DNA of 64,000 nucleotides from Kluyvera sichuanensis (GCF_014218705.1 NZ_JABBJF010000016.1:1-64000); one strand, 5' to 3'; shown: positions 42,279-52,103, counted from the stretch's first letter. Numbers and translations are program-made. Notes: a model not told the origin generated them from the sequence alone.

Positions 42279-42764
42279 ATGAAATACGATACTTCCGAGC
42301 TTTGCGACATCTACCAGGAAGATGTCAACGTAGTAGAACCCCTGTTCTCTAACTTTGGCGGGCGGCTGTCGTTCGGTGGGCAAATCATCACCGTAAAATG
42401 TTTCGAGGATAACGGGTTGCTGTACGATCTGCTCGAACAGAACGGTCGTGGCCGCATTCTGCTGGTCGACGGCGGCGGTTCTGTCCGTCGCGCGCTGATC
42501 GACGCTGACCTCGCCCGTCTGGCCACTCAAAACGAGTGGGAAGGCATTGTGGTGTATGGCGCAGTGCGTCAGGTTGATGATCTGGAAGAGCTGGATATCG
42601 GCATTCAGGCGATTGCCGCGATTCCGGTTGGCGCAGCGGGCGAAGGTATCGGCGAAAGCGACGTACGCGTCAACTTCGGCGGCGTAACCTTCTTCTCCGG
42701 CGACCATCTGTATGCTGATAACACCGGCATTATCCTGTCGGAAGATGCGCTGGATATCGAATAA
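42279..42764 (+). CDS. rraA: Regulator of ribonuclease E activity A
   Basis: RraA, 161 aa, a trimeric ring protein that binds RNase E and inhibits its action on a subset of RNAs. Sequence is nearly identical to E. coli, including [17 protein letters not shown]. In E. coli zapB and glpFKX follow; here pfkA does, in convergent orientation. Confidence 0.97.
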   Translation: MKYDTSELCDIYQEDVNVVEPLFSNFGGRLSFGGQIITVKCFEDNGLLYDLLEQNGRGRILLVDGGGSVRRALIDADLARLATQNEWEGIVVYGAVRQVDDLEELDIGIQAIAAIPVGAAGEGIGESDVRVNFGGVTFFSGDHLYADNTGIILSEDALDIE

Positions 42765-42778
42765 GCGCCTGACGCATA

Positions 42779-42812
42779 CAAAAAAGCCTTCTCAATGAGA
42801 AGGCTTTTTTTT
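42779..42812. terminator. Bidirectional terminator between rraA and pfkA
   Basis: GCCTTCTC/GAGAAGGC around AAT, flanked by A5 and T8. A second small hairpin, TGCCCG/CGGGCA, follows at about 42824-42839. Confidence 0.9.
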
Positions 42813-42846
42813 CGCTCAAATCTGCCCGTTACCGGGCAAACGCGGC

Positions 42847-43809
42847 TTAGTACAGCTGTTTAGCGCATTCCAGCCAGTCACCTTTGAACGGACGCTTCAT
42901 ATTTTCGATAGCGTCGATGATGTCATGGTGAACCAGTTTTTCGTTCTGAATACCGACGCAACGGCCACCAAAGCCCTGCTGCAGCAGTTCAATCGCGTAG
43001 GCGCCCATACGGGATGCCAGGATGCGGTCGTAAGGAACCGGGGAGCCGCCGCGCTGGATGTGGCCCAGAACGGTTGCACGGGTTTCACGACCGGTTTCAG
43101 CTTCGATGAAGTGAGCCAGTTCGTCAACGTCGCACATATGCTCGGTAATCGCCACGATGGCGTGTTTCTTACCTTTAGCGATGCCCGCTTTGATTTCAGC
43201 AACCAGGTCATCACGTTTGAATTCAACTTCTGGCACCACGATAAATTCGCAGCCGCCCGCGATAGCCGCAGCCAGAGTCAGGTCGCCGCAGTAACGGCCC
43301 ATCACTTCAACAACGGAGATACGCTGGTGAGAAGAAGAGGTGTCACGCAGACGGTCAATCGCTTCAACGACGGTGCTCAGCGCGGTGAAGAAACCGATGG
43401 TGTAGTCGGTGCCTTTGATATCGTTATCGATGGTGCCCGGCAGGCCGATGCATGGGAAGCCCATTTCGGTCAGGCGCACGGCGCCCATGTAGGAACCGTC
43501 ACCGCCGATAACTACCAGCGCATCGATACCACGTTTTTTCAGGTTTTCGATAGCCACGGCACGGATGTTTTCATCACGGAATTCCGGGAAACGCGCGGAG
43601 CCCAGGAAGGTGCCGCCACGGTTAATCATGTCTGACACGCTGTAACGGTCGAGCTGTACCATACGATCTTCGTACAGGCCCAGATAACCGTCATAGACGC
43701 CCATGACTTCAATGCCTTCCGTCAATGCTGCGCGTACGACACCGCGAATGGCGGCGTTCATACCCGGCGCATCACCGCCACTTGTCAACACACCGATTTT
43801 CTTAATCAT
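42847..43809 (-). CDS. pfkA: 6-phosphofructokinase I
   Basis: PfkA, 320 aa, ATP-dependent phosphofructokinase, committed step of glycolysis, inhibited by PEP and activated by ADP. ATP-site [13 protein letters not shown] at about 11-23, catalytic [11 protein letters not shown] near 125 with the general-base Asp, and GGSPVPYDR near 280. Its neighbours fieF and cpxP match E. coli on the upstream side, but the sbp/cdh/tpiA side is replaced by rraA. Confidence 0.98.
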   Translation of the reverse strand: MIKKIGVLTSGGDAPGMNAAIRGVVRAALTEGIEVMGVYDGYLGLYEDRMVQLDRYSVSDMINRGGTFLGSARFPEFRDENIRAVAIENLKKRGIDALVVIGGDGSYMGAVRLTEMGFPCIGLPGTIDNDIKGTDYTIGFFTALSTVVEAIDRLRDTSSSHQRISVVEVMGRYCGDLTLAAAIAGGCEFIVVPEVEFKRDDLVAEIKAGIAKGKKHAIVAITEHMCDVDELAHFIEAETGRETRATVLGHIQRGGSPVPYDRILASRMGAYAIELLQQGFGGRCVGIQNEKLVHHDIIDAIENMKRPFKGDWLECAKQLY

Positions 43810-44010
43810 GACTACCTCTGAACTTAGGAATGCTAAAAATTAATTCTTCTGCCCGAAGCGCTCCCGCAATTGTAGGGGGGAGAGAACGACTCTATGTAGA
43901 GATAGTATATCAAGCGCTTCTTGCTGAATTGATTCAGGTCAGGCTAACCGGCGGTTATTTATACAAATAATGCCGACTTAGCTCACATTTCGTACAACCA
44001 CTGCGAAAGT

Positions 44011-44904
44011 TCAAACGTCTCTGTTTGCCTGCAGCATAACAGAGCATGGATCCTGATGAATAATCACGTCGGACCCAGGAAAACGATGCAAAATCGCCTG
44101 CTCCACCTGATCGGCAACGTGATGTGCCTGAACCAGCGGCAGGTTGTCTTCCATTTCAATATGAATCTGAATAAAGCGGGTCGGCCCTGACTGCCGCGTT
44201 CGGAGATCGTGAGCACCGCTCACACCTGGCCAGGTGGTCACGATGTCGAAAATTTCCTGACGTTCTTCATCGGGCAGCGCGCGATCCAATAACGATTGCA
44301 CCGCTTCGTACCCCATGCGTAACGCGCTATATAGAATATAGATGCCAATTCCTAATGCAAACAGCGCATCGGCGCGATGCCAGCCGTACCAGGAGAGGCC
44401 GAGCGCGACAAGAATCGCGCCGTTCATCATAACATCAGACTGATAATGAAGCATATCCGCGCGTACGGCCTGGCTCTGGGTTTTTCTGACTACCCAGCGC
44501 TGAAACGTCACGAGAACTAATGTACTGATAAGCGCAATCACCGTCACCACCACCCCGATGCCCGGCTGGCTCATCGGCGTTGGTCGTGCCAGATGCTGAA
44601 TCCCGGTCAAGAACAGGAACAGCGCCGAACCGGAAATAAACATACTCTGCGCCAGCGCCGCCAACGATTCGGCCTTACCGTGCCCAAAGGTGTGCTCCTC
44701 ATCCGCCGGTTGCAGCGAATAGCGCACCACCAGCAGGTTGGTCAGCGAGGCGGCGATATCCACCAATGAATCGACCAGCGCCGCCAGAATACTGACTGAC
44801 CCGGTATACCACCACGCAAAAATTTTAATCACCAGCAGCACGGAAGCCATGACCGTCGCGGCGATTGCAGCACGACTTACCAGTCGTCCATAAGATTGAT
44901 TCAT
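44011..44904 (-). CDS. fieF: Cation-efflux pump FieF (YiiP)
   Basis: 297 aa CDF-family Zn/Fe exporter exchanging metal for protons in the inner membrane. Transport-site residues D45, D49, H153 and D157 are all present (LVDSLVD and HYQSD). Six TM helices, then a cytosolic metal-binding domain rich in His/Asp. Start ATG 44904 (MNQSYG) follows AGGAG; a GTG two codons upstream is in frame. The C-terminus after IHQDPCSV differs from E. coli. Confidence 0.96.
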   Translation of the reverse strand: MNQSYGRLVSRAAIAATVMASVLLVIKIFAWWYTGSVSILAALVDSLVDIAASLTNLLVVRYSLQPADEEHTFGHGKAESLAALAQSMFISGSALFLFLTGIQHLARPTPMSQPGIGVVVTVIALISTLVLVTFQRWVVRKTQSQAVRADMLHYQSDVMMNGAILVALGLSWYGWHRADALFALGIGIYILYSALRMGYEAVQSLLDRALPDEERQEIFDIVTTWPGVSGAHDLRTRQSGPTRFIQIHIEMEDNLPLVQAHHVADQVEQAILHRFPGSDVIIHQDPCSVMLQANRDV

Positions 44905-44973
44905 AAACACTCCTGCTTTCGATCTGCGTAGTATAGCGGAATGTATGAGGGGTGCGCGGTGACGAATTTAAGA

Positions 44974-45012
44974 CAAAAAAACGCACAATGGAAACTGCCA
45001 TCATGCGTTTTT
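44974..45012. terminator. Bidirectional terminator between fieF and the antitoxin gene
   Basis: AAAAACGCA/TGCGTTTTT with an inner TGG/CCA pair. On the minus strand it ends the toxin-antitoxin transcript. Confidence 0.8.
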
Positions 45013-45035
45013 CAATCTCACGGTACCGTTCACCG

Positions 45036-45374
45036 TTACTCAATAATCAGGCGTACTTTTTTACCAATCAGCGTCGCCATGCCAACCAGCGTATCCAACG
45101 TGAATTTTTCGGTTTTCTTATTCACCACATCCGATACCCTCGGGCGAGAAACGCGCAGCACCTTCGCTGCATCCAACTGTTTATAACCTTCGCGCTTCAT
45201 CCAGGCAGCAATTTCACCCATCAGCTGTTTTTTAAGCGCATCCGTTCTGGCCATCTCGGCACGAGATTCTGCGAGGAGCTTTGTTGCCTCTTCAGGCGCA
45301 AATCCGAGGTCGGCAAATACGTTGCCGTCAGCCTTCGTCACATGGCGAACTTTAGTATCAATATCTTTCGTCAT
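45036..45374 (-). CDS. XRE-family antitoxin, HigA type
   Basis: 112 aa. The C-terminal half carries a Cro/C1-type helix-turn-helix (KQLDAAKVLRVSRPRVSDVV, about 66-85); the N-terminal half is charged and helical, the part expected to wrap the toxin. It is translated from an ATG that overlaps the toxin stop (ATGA, 4 bp), so the pair is coupled. Toxin-first order is typical of HigBA. It probably represses the operon through the dyad at 45741. E. coli has no gene here. Confidence 0.85.
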   Translation of the reverse strand: MTKDIDTKVRHVTKADGNVFADLGFAPEEATKLLAESRAEMARTDALKKQLMGEIAAWMKREGYKQLDAAKVLRVSRPRVSDVVNKKTEKFTLDTLVGMATLIGKKVRLIIE

Positions 45375-45712
45375 TTTGCTCTCCTCCGCTGCGCAACAGC
45401 CTCTTTATATCGACTCGTAATGATGAAAACATCTCTCGGGCTGGTTTTCTGCGTCTTCTTCTGAAACCCATGGAGCACGCATACTGCATCGTCAAATTTG
45501 GCGACATACACAACGCGATACTCACCATCTTCACCATGCAGCCTAATCTCAATAACCCCTGAGCCCCAGTCATTAATCGATTTCCAATCTGACGGCTCCT
45601 TCCCGTTTTGCACTTTATCCAGTTCAAATCCAGCCTCACGCCGGACATCAACCGGGAAAGCGATGAGATCGTCCAGAGACGTTCCCATCCACTCAATCTG
45701 CTTCGTCGCCAC
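45371..45712 (-). CDS. RelE/HigB-like toxin (phage Gp49-like)
   Basis: 113 aa from a GTG at 45712 that follows GAGAAGG; the longer reading begins in a hydrophobic low-complexity stretch without support. The protein starts ATKQIEWMGTSLDDLIAFP and contains IEIRLHGEDGEYRVVYVAKF and the near-C-terminal LHGFQKKTQKT, hallmarks of the Gp49/HigB family of ribosome-dependent mRNA endonucleases. Basic C-terminus (AQRRRAK). Inserted between fieF and cpxP together with its antitoxin. Confidence 0.85.
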   Translation of the reverse strand: MATKQIEWMGTSLDDLIAFPVDVRREAGFELDKVQNGKEPSDWKSINDWGSGVIEIRLHGEDGEYRVVYVAKFDDAVCVLHGFQKKTQKTSPRDVFIITSRYKEAVAQRRRAK

Positions 45713-45740
45713 CCTGCGATACCTTCTCAGCCTTGAAAAG

Positions 45741-45756
45741 GTATAAAATATTATAC
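45741..45756. promoter_or_regulatory. Operator/-10 of the toxin-antitoxin operon
   Basis: GTATAA-AATA-TTATAC: perfect 6-bp arms. Read on the minus strand it contains TATAAT (45755-45750), so a repressor here would cover the -10. A -35 cannot be assigned convincingly. Confidence 0.6.
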
Positions 45757-45824
45757 AGTAAAGAGCAAAAAACGAACAGCATGATAATAATGAAAGATCG
45801 AACAGAAAGTGCCGGAAAAAAGAC

Positions 45825-45882
45825 AAAAAAAACCCCCTCATCATGAGGGGGAAGACAGGGATGGTGTCTATGGCAAGGAAAA
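45825..45882 (-). ncRNA. cpxQ: CpxQ small RNA (3' end of cpxP mRNA)
   Basis: The cpxP 3' UTR reads TTTTCCTTGCCATAG, ACACCATCCCTGTCTTCC and a CCCCCTCA/TGAGGGGG terminator with eight T. Outside the terminator loop it matches E. coli CpxQ base for base, including the 5' seed. In E. coli it is cut from cpxP mRNA by RNase E, binds Hfq and represses envelope-protein mRNAs. Confidence 0.9.
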
Positions 45883-45892
45883 ACAGGGTTTG

Positions 45893-46399
45893 TTACTGGT
45901 TGCTACGGGTATTGCTACTAAACAGGTTCTGACTCGGTACTGAACCTTGCTGCATCCGTGCAACGTCACGCAGCTGCTCCATACGCTGCTGGTGATTCTC
46001 ATTTAAAGCCGCTTGCTGCTCCGGCGTTAACAGGCGGTACATCTGGTTGCGTACCCGCGCCATTTCTACCTGGCGATTTACCTGCTCCTCGGCCATTTTC
46101 TCGGCCTGGGCTCGCACGGCGGCTTCATCAAATTTTTCTGCGGTGACAAGGCGATGCATTGTCTCCATTTCGCTAACATTAACAGGTGGACGATCGTGTC
46201 GTGCCCTTTGCATCAGATCGCGCATCTGTTGGCGTTGATGTTCGGTTAAACTAATACCGTCGAACATATGGCCCTGGCCGTTCCGCAGCGTATTGCTTTC
46301 CGCTGGGTGCCAGTTAACGCTGGTGACGACTTCATCGGCCTGGCTATATGCACTGAATGCCAGCGTTGAGGCCATGACGGCAGCGATAACATTGCGCAT
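45893..46399 (-). CDS. cpxP: Periplasmic Cpx inhibitor CpxP
   Basis: 168 aa from ATG 46399 (a GTG directly before is in frame). Signal peptide to about residue 21, then the alpha-helical hairpin with the LTxxQ motifs SLTEHQRQQ (about 52-60) and [10 protein letters not shown] near 135. It binds the CpxA sensor domain and delivers misfolded pilins to DegP. Divergent from cpxR, with the CpxR box between them. Confidence 0.95.
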   Translation of the reverse strand: MRNVIAAVMASTLAFSAYSQADEVVTSVNWHPAESNTLRNGQGHMFDGISLTEHQRQQMRDLMQRARHDRPPVNVSEMETMHRLVTAEKFDEAAVRAQAEKMAEEQVNRQVEMARVRNQMYRLLTPEQQAALNENHQQRMEQLRDVARMQQGSVPSQNLFSSNTRSNQ

Positions 46400-46479
46400 C
46401 ACATGCTCCCAAAAACTTTTGTGTCGCGATTCAACGAGAGACAGTTTACGATTCAGGCTGCAAACATCCGTCAGGGGGT

Positions 46480-46494
46480 GTAAAACAACGTAAA
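46480..46494. promoter_or_regulatory. CpxR box in the cpxP/cpxR divergent region
   Basis: A perfect GTAAA-ACAAC-GTAAA lies 80-95 bp from the cpxP start and about 55 bp from cpxR, so phospho-CpxR can activate both. Confidence 0.9.
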
Positions 46495-46548
46495 GTCATG
46501 GATTCGCTGGCTCTGATGACGTAATTTCTGCCTCGGAGGGATGAAAAT

Positions 46549-47247
46549 ATGAATAAAATTTTATTAGTTGATGATGACCGCGAGCTGACTTCCTTGCTCA
46601 AGGAACTTCTTGATATGGAAGGCTTTAACGTCCTTGTTGCCCACGATGGCGAACAGGCGTTATCGCTGATTGACGACAGCATCGACCTACTTTTACTCGA
46701 CGTGATGATGCCGAAGAAAAACGGTATCGACACGCTGAAAGAATTGCGACAAACACACCAGACTCCCGTCATTATGTTAACTGCTCGCGGAAGCGAGTTG
46801 GATCGCGTGCTGGGCCTTGAGCTGGGCGCGGATGACTATCTGCCGAAACCGTTTAACGATCGCGAACTGGTCGCGCGTATTCGCGCTATTTTGCGCCGTT
46901 CACACTGGAGCGAACAGCAGCAAAGTAGCGATACCAGTTCACCAACCGTAGAAGTTGACGCGCTGAGCCTGAACCCAGGTCGTCAGGAAGCCAGCTTTGA
47001 TGGCCAAACGCTCGAACTGACCGGTACCGAATTTACCCTGCTCTATCTGCTGGCACAGCATCTGGGTCAGGTGGTTTCTCGTGAACACCTGAGTCAGGAA
47101 GTGCTGGGTAAACGCTTAACGCCATTCGACCGCGCGATTGATATGCACATCTCCAACCTGCGCCGTAAGCTGCCGGAACGCAAAGACGGTCATCCGTGGT
47201 TTAAAACCCTGCGTGGCCGCGGCTATCTGATGGTCTCCGCTTCATGA
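46549..47247 (+). CDS. cpxR: Response regulator CpxR
   Basis: 232 aa OmpR-family regulator. Receiver domain with phosphorylated D51 in LLLLDVMMP and acidic pocket VDDD at 7-10; C-terminal winged helix from about 130. Controls the envelope stress response. Its stop overlaps the cpxA start by 4 bp (ATGA). Confidence 0.98.
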   Translation: MNKILLVDDDRELTSLLKELLDMEGFNVLVAHDGEQALSLIDDSIDLLLLDVMMPKKNGIDTLKELRQTHQTPVIMLTARGSELDRVLGLELGADDYLPKPFNDRELVARIRAILRRSHWSEQQQSSDTSSPTVEVDALSLNPGRQEASFDGQTLELTGTEFTLLYLLAQHLGQVVSREHLSQEVLGKRLTPFDRAIDMHISNLRRKLPERKDGHPWFKTLRGRGYLMVSAS

Positions 47248-48617
47248 TAGGAAGTTTAACCGCCCGCATCTTCGCCATTTTCTGGCTAACGCTAGCGCTG
47301 GTGCTGATGCTGGTTTTGATGCTGCCAAAGCTCGACTCCCGTCAAATGACCGAGCTGCTCGATAGCGAGCAGCGTCAGGGCCTGATGATTGAGCAGCATG
47401 TTGAAGAAGAACTGGCTAACGATCCACCCAACGATTTGATGTGGTGGCGTCGGCTGTTCCGCGCAATTGATAAGTGGGCACCGCCGGGCCAGCGTTTGTT
47501 ACTGGTGACTAGCGAAGGCCGCGTGATCGGCGCAGAACGCAACGAAATGCAGATCATTCGTAACTTTATCGGCCAGTCTGATAACTCCGATCATCCGCAA
47601 AAAAAGAAGTATGGCCGCGTTGAGTTAGTCGGGCCGTTCTCCATTCGTGACGGGGAAGATAACTACCAGTTATACCTGATCCGTCCGGCAAGCAGTTCGC
47701 AGTCCGACTTTATCAACCTGCTGTTCGACCGACCTTTATTGCTGCTTATCGTCACCATGCTGGTCAGCGCCCCGCTACTCTTGTGGCTGGCGTGGAGCCT
47801 GGCAAAACCGGCGCGTAAGCTGAAAAATGCTGCGGATGAAGTGGCTCAGGGCAACCTGCGTCAGCATCCTGAGCTGGAGGCCGGGCCGCAGGAGTTTCTC
47901 GCCGCCGGTGCCAGCTTTAACCAGATGGTGATGGCGCTTGAGCGGATGATGACGTCGCAACAGCGGCTGCTCTCCGACATCTCTCACGAACTGCGTACGC
48001 CGTTAACGCGTCTGCAGCTTGGCACGGCGCTGCTGCGTCGTCGCAGCGGCGAGAGTAAAGAGCTGGAGCGCATTGAAACCGAGGCACAGCGTCTGGACAG
48101 CATGATCAACGACATGCTGGTGATGTCGCGCAATCAGCAGAAAAGCGCACTGGTCAGCGAAACCCTGAAGGCCAATCAACTGTGGGGCGACGTGCTGGAC
48201 AACGCCGCGTTTGAAGCAGAACAGATGGGCAAGTCGTTCAGCGTCGATTATCCGCCGGGACCGTGGCCGCTTTACGGTAACCCGAACGCGCTGGAAAGCG
48301 CGCTGGAGAACATCGTACGCAACGCGCTGCGCTACTCGCACACCAAAATCGCCGTGAGCTTCTCAGTGGACAAAGATGGCGTCACCGTTCACGTGGACGA
48401 CGACGGTCCAGGCGTTAGCCCGGAAGACCGCGAGCAGATTTTCCGTCCGTTCTATCGTACCGATGAGGCCCGTGACCGTGAATCTGGCGGGACGGGACTG
48501 GGGCTGGCGATTGTAGAAAGCGCCATGCAGCAGCACCGCGGCTGGGTGAAGGCCGACGACAGCCCACTCGGCGGGTTGCGGCTCACGCTGTGGCTACCGC
48601 TTTATAAGCGAACCTAA
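47244..48617 (+). CDS. cpxA: Sensor histidine kinase CpxA
   Basis: 457 aa. TM1 at about 8-28, periplasmic sensor to about 163, TM2 164-185, HAMP, then the H-box with H248 in SDISHELRTPL, and an ATPase domain (N box, GTGLGLAIVESAM). Senses misfolded envelope proteins; inhibited by CpxP. Followed by an intrinsic terminator. Confidence 0.98.
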   Translation: MIGSLTARIFAIFWLTLALVLMLVLMLPKLDSRQMTELLDSEQRQGLMIEQHVEEELANDPPNDLMWWRRLFRAIDKWAPPGQRLLLVTSEGRVIGAERNEMQIIRNFIGQSDNSDHPQKKKYGRVELVGPFSIRDGEDNYQLYLIRPASSSQSDFINLLFDRPLLLLIVTMLVSAPLLLWLAWSLAKPARKLKNAADEVAQGNLRQHPELEAGPQEFLAAGASFNQMVMALERMMTSQQRLLSDISHELRTPLTRLQLGTALLRRRSGESKELERIETEAQRLDSMINDMLVMSRNQQKSALVSETLKANQLWGDVLDNAAFEAEQMGKSFSVDYPPGPWPLYGNPNALESALENIVRNALRYSHTKIAVSFSVDKDGVTVHVDDDGPGVSPEDREQIFRPFYRTDEARDRESGGTGLGLAIVESAMQQHRGWVKADDSPLGGLRLTLWLPLYKRT

Positions 48618-48625
48618 AAACCATC

Positions 48626-48651
48626 GGCCTGCGAATGCAGGCCAATTTTTT
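48626..48651 (+). terminator. Terminator of cpxRA
   Basis: GGCCTGC/GCAGGCC around GAAT, followed by a T6 run. Confidence 0.88.
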
Positions 48652-48658
48652 GTATCGT

Positions 48659-49330
48659 CTAACCCCACAGTCTTCTGCTGTTATCTTCAATCTTGCCGCT
48701 CAGGCGACGCTTCTGCATGGTTCTGCTCCAGCTCACCGACAGCCCCGCCGCGCTCAGCAGGCGGTGATACTGGTCGTCATCAAACGGCATATGCCAGGCA
48801 ATCGCGGCGGCGTCATACACCGAAACATCGCTCAAACGCGACACCAACTCCAGCGGAGCATCAGTAGAGACCTTACCCGGCGCAATCACCCGATACAGCC
48901 AGCCAACCTTGCCGCTGTTTTGCATCAACGATGCCATATCGCTGATAGCAAAGTGGAAATTGAGCTTAAAGCACGGAGAACGCGGCTGGGTAACCTGGAT
49001 CAACGTCTCACCCCAGCGGTAAATATCACCGATAAAAACGTTGTGCTCGGTCATGCCTTCCGTCGACAGGTTTTCACCAAACGCCGGGGCACAAAACAGG
49101 GATGCCTGCTCGGGGAAATCACGAATCAGGTCGGCGTAATGTTCGCGGGGGAACTGACACAGCGCGCGGTCGGGGCCGCCGTGGATTTTTTTCTCGGCCT
49201 GTTCGTCACCTAACAGTCCCAGCTCGGTGAGTTCCAGTTCGCCATCCATCTGGACCTTCGCGATGGCGCTCGGGCGACTGCCGTCATAGTCGCGGATTTT
49301 GCCAATAAACACATCAACCGGAAAATGCAT
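48659..49330 (-). CDS. yiiM: MOSC-domain protein YiiM
   Basis: 223 aa MOSC-family protein; E. coli YiiM reduces N-hydroxylated base analogues with a molybdenum cofactor. The active cysteine is in QPRSPCFKLN at about residue 124. Start ATG 49330 (MHFPVDV) follows AAGGAGCAG; 21 upstream in-frame codons overlap the sodA terminator and are rejected. Convergent with cpxA. kdgT, which separates it from sodA in E. coli, is absent. Confidence 0.94.
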   Translation of the reverse strand: MHFPVDVFIGKIRDYDGSRPSAIAKVQMDGELELTELGLLGDEQAEKKIHGGPDRALCQFPREHYADLIRDFPEQASLFCAPAFGENLSTEGMTEHNVFIGDIYRWGETLIQVTQPRSPCFKLNFHFAISDMASLMQNSGKVGWLYRVIAPGKVSTDAPLELVSRLSDVSVYDAAAIAWHMPFDDDQYHRLLSAAGLSVSWSRTMQKRRLSGKIEDNSRRLWG

Positions 49331-49351
49331 CTGCTGCTCCTTAGGCGGATA

Positions 49352-49379
49352 CAAAAAAAGCGAGTCATCAGACTCGCTT
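49352..49379 (-). terminator. Terminator of sodA
   Basis: AGCGAGTC/GACTCGCT around a 4-nt loop with a T7 run on the minus strand. Confidence 0.88.
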
Positions 49380-49399
49380 CTACAGACCGGCAATGCAAA

Positions 49400-50020
49400 T
49401 TATTTTTTAGCGGCGAAACGCGCTGCTGCTTCGTCCCAGTTCACCACGTTCCAGAACTCTTTGATGTAGTCCGGGCGGCGGTTCTGGAATTTCAGGTAGT
49501 AAGCGTGTTCCCAAACGTCCAGGCCCACAATTGGGAAACCGGAAGCGCCAGAAACGGCTTCACCCATCAGCGGGGAGTCCTGGTTTGCGGTAGAAACCAC
49601 AGCCAGTTTGTCGCCTTTCAGCACCAGCCACGCCCAGCCGGAGCCGAAACGCGTTGCTGCTGCTTTTTCAAATTCAGCTTTGAAGTTATCAACGGAACCG
49701 AAATCACGCTCGATAGCCGCTTTCAGGTCACCCTGCAGGGTGGTGCCTTTTTTCAGGCCTTTCCAGAAGAAGCTGTGGTTAGCGTGGCCGCCCGCGTTGT
49801 TACGCAGAACGGTTTTCTTGTCAGCCGGCAGCTGGTCCAGTTTCGCGATCAGCTCTTCAGCGGACAGCGCAGCGAATTCCGGCAGGCTTTCCAGCGCTGC
49901 GTTAGCGTTGTTGACGTAGGCCTGGTGGTGTTTGCTGTGATGGATTTCCATCGTCTGTTTGTCGAAGTGCGGTTCCAGGGCATCGTACGCATAAGGCAGT
50001 GATGGCAGGGTATAGCTCAT
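49400..50020 (-). CDS. sodA: Manganese superoxide dismutase
   Basis: SodA, 206 aa. Metal ligands H27, H82, D168 and H172 are all at E. coli positions, and GASGFP plus the Q-containing STANQDSP region fit the Mn form. Start ATG 50020 ([10 protein letters not shown]). Detoxifies superoxide in the cytosol. Fur box upstream indicates iron repression. Confidence 0.98.
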   Translation of the reverse strand: MSYTLPSLPYAYDALEPHFDKQTMEIHHSKHHQAYVNNANAALESLPEFAALSAEELIAKLDQLPADKKTVLRNNAGGHANHSFFWKGLKKGTTLQGDLKAAIERDFGSVDNFKAEFEKAAATRFGSGWAWLVLKGDKLAVVSTANQDSPLMGEAVSGASGFPIVGLDVWEHAYYLKFQNRRPDYIKEFWNVVNWDEAAARFAAKK

Positions 50021-50095
50021 AATCATCTCCATTATTGTCGGGCGGCAAACCTGTAAACGCCGCGTAATCAGTTGGTTCATTATAGTTAATTAAAT

Positions 50096-50114
50096 GATAT
50101 TGAAAATGATTATC
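50096..50114 (-). promoter_or_regulatory. Fur box upstream of sodA
   Basis: GATAATCATTTTCAATATC on the minus strand matches the 19-bp Fur consensus at about 15 positions, 75-95 bp upstream of the sodA start. Confidence 0.8.
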
Positions 50115-50178
50115 AATGCCGTAGTTTTTATAAGGTTATAACATTTTGTTATGTTCCTGATAACACGCGGCATTCAGG

Positions 50179-51030
50179 TTAATTGACGGGAATTCGGCTT
50201 TTATGCCGCCACTGTCCTGGCGTCATCCCAATTTCGCGGTTAAAGACCACCGAAAAGTAGTTACTGTCCTCAAAGCCGCAGCGCATCGCCACTTCGCCAA
50301 TCAGCAGTTCGGTGTGCTGAAGCAGATATTGCGCGTGGCAAATCCGCAGTTGGCGCAGGTAGTGGTTAACGGTCATGCCGGTCTGGCTGCGGAACTGCTG
50401 GCGCAGGGTGCGCTCGCTGCAGCCCTGCTGCTCGCAGAAGGTATCAAGGACGAAAGGACGGTTCAGGCTGCCTGCGAGCACGGTCAGCAGTTTGTCGAGC
50501 AGCGCTTCGCTTTGCGTGGCCGCCTGGTTATCGGTGGCATAGCGATAGCGCTTGAGGCAGACCACCAGCTGGGCAAACAGCAGTTCAGACATCTCGTTGG
50601 CTAACGCGTCGTCTTTGCGGCTCTCCTGCTCCAGTTGAGTCATTATCTGCCGCGCCTGCGTCATGCCGGTGCTACCTATCCGCCAGTGCGGCGCCCAGTG
50701 GGAACCGTGCAGCCCGGGAATATGGGCCACCCAATCAAGGTTGAGCTTTAAGCGTTCAGGGCAGTAGATAATATTCTGTAAAACCAGATCGTTAACCGAA
50801 GCATAGGAGTGTTTGTCTTCCGCGCGGATATAAAACAGATCGCCGCGGGTGATGCGGTAAGGACGGTCGTTGAGGATGTGTAAGCCGTTGCCGCGCCAGA
50901 CCAGCACCAGCTCGTTAAACTCGTGGGTATGCTCAGCAAAGACGTTTTGCGGGTAGCGGTCAGCCACCGCCACGGCTTGCGTCGGATTGGCAAAAAAATC
51001 CGCTTTTCGAAGAACTAACTGGCCTGGCAC
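50179..51030 (-). CDS. rhaR: Rhamnose operon activator RhaR
   Basis: 283 aa AraC-family regulator; GTG start at 51030 with GAGGTG upstream. N-terminal cupin domain ([15 protein letters not shown]) binds L-rhamnose, and the C-terminal two-HTH domain ends GMTPGQWRH. It activates rhaSR. Downstream of rhaS by 71 bp. The RhaT symporter gene that follows rhaR in E. coli is missing; sodA comes next. Confidence 0.95.
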   Translation of the reverse strand: MPGQLVLRKADFFANPTQAVAVADRYPQNVFAEHTHEFNELVLVWRGNGLHILNDRPYRITRGDLFYIRAEDKHSYASVNDLVLQNIIYCPERLKLNLDWVAHIPGLHGSHWAPHWRIGSTGMTQARQIMTQLEQESRKDDALANEMSELLFAQLVVCLKRYRYATDNQAATQSEALLDKLLTVLAGSLNRPFVLDTFCEQQGCSERTLRQQFRSQTGMTVNHYLRQLRICHAQYLLQHTELLIGEVAMRCGFEDSNYFSVVFNREIGMTPGQWRHKSRIPVN

Positions 51031-51101
51031 GCTGGCACCTCACGACTAACAACTCTCTATTATTAGCCGTTTTGAGGCAAAAAACGGTGATTCCCTTCGC
51101 G

Positions 51102-51938
51102 TTACTGAAGCAGGGTGTCCCGCCCCTGGCGAATATCGCGCGGCGACCAGTTAAATTCGCGGCGGAACAGGGTCGAAAAGTGGTTACTGTCGCCAAAACC
51201 GCAGCGATAGGCGATATCGGTAACGCTCTCATCGCTGTGGCGCAGCAGATGGCGGGCTTTAATCAGGCGCAGGCGGTTAAGATAGCGCTGCGGCGTCAGG
51301 CCGGTACAGTGCTTCAGCTGGCGGTGCAGCGTGCGCAGAGACAACGAGAATCGGTCCGCCACCCCTTCCCAGCACACCTCTTCGGCGAAATGCTCTTCCA
51401 GCCACGCCATCAGCTGATTCAGACGGGCGTCGTTATCCATCGCCCCCTGTTCCTGGCTGCCTTTACGCAGCAGCACCAGCAGCTGCATAAACAGAATTTC
51501 ACGGTTCGCCAGCGACATCATATCGGTGCTGTCATTCGCCTCTTCCATCTGCCCGACAATCGTTCTCACCTGCTGCAAGGTGTTCTGGTTTACGCGCCAA
51601 TGGGAAGGATAGTGACCATCCTGCTCCTGCGGCAGCAGCTTATTAAGACCTGACAAGAACTGGAAAGCATCCGGCGCGCGGTACAGCACGTTGGTCAGAC
51701 ACAGGTTTTCCGTGTGCTCATAGAGGTGCCGGTCGAAGTCACGGACGAAGCAAACCGTGCCACCGCAAATGGTATGCGGCTGACCATTGAACACGTGAAT
51801 ACCTGTGCCATGTTCAACGATAACAATCTCATTAAAATCATGATGATGCTCAGGAAATGCCGCCTGAGGAAGTCGAGGTTCAATCGCCACGGGCAGCTTA
51901 CCTGAAGAGAAGAAATCCACGCTGTGTAGTACGGTCAT
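51102..51938 (-). CDS. rhaS: Rhamnose catabolism activator RhaS (AraC family)
   Basis: 278 aa, identical length to E. coli. N-terminal [19 protein letters not shown] sugar-binding fold and two C-terminal HTHs, the second in [20 protein letters not shown]. Activates rhaBAD and its own operon with CRP. Start ATG at 51938 ([10 protein letters not shown]). Not to be confused with the substrate-binding protein of the ABC importer at 56002, also called RhaS in other genera. Confidence 0.96.
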   Translation of the reverse strand: MTVLHSVDFFSSGKLPVAIEPRLPQAAFPEHHHDFNEIVIVEHGTGIHVFNGQPHTICGGTVCFVRDFDRHLYEHTENLCLTNVLYRAPDAFQFLSGLNKLLPQEQDGHYPSHWRVNQNTLQQVRTIVGQMEEANDSTDMMSLANREILFMQLLVLLRKGSQEQGAMDNDARLNQLMAWLEEHFAEEVCWEGVADRFSLSLRTLHRQLKHCTGLTPQRYLNRLRLIKARHLLRHSDESVTDIAYRCGFGDSNHFSTLFRREFNWSPRDIRQGRDTLLQ

Positions 51939-52103
51939 CGCGACCCCCGACAAATGAGAAATGTTATCAGGATAGTAATATCGGATGAGGGATCTGACCT
52001 TGACGTTTTGACAGCAAACCGCGCAAAGCCGGTCGTTTTTTCAAGAAACAGCCGGAAAGATCGGGAAATGCGGTCAGCATCACACCCCCTCATCGGCGGA
52101 ATT

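Noticed and set aside
45713-45844. 44-residue extension at the toxin N-terminus
   Set aside because: It would be a Phe/Leu-rich low-complexity segment that runs across the operator and the cpxQ terminator side; the GTG at 45712 has a ribosome site and gives family length.
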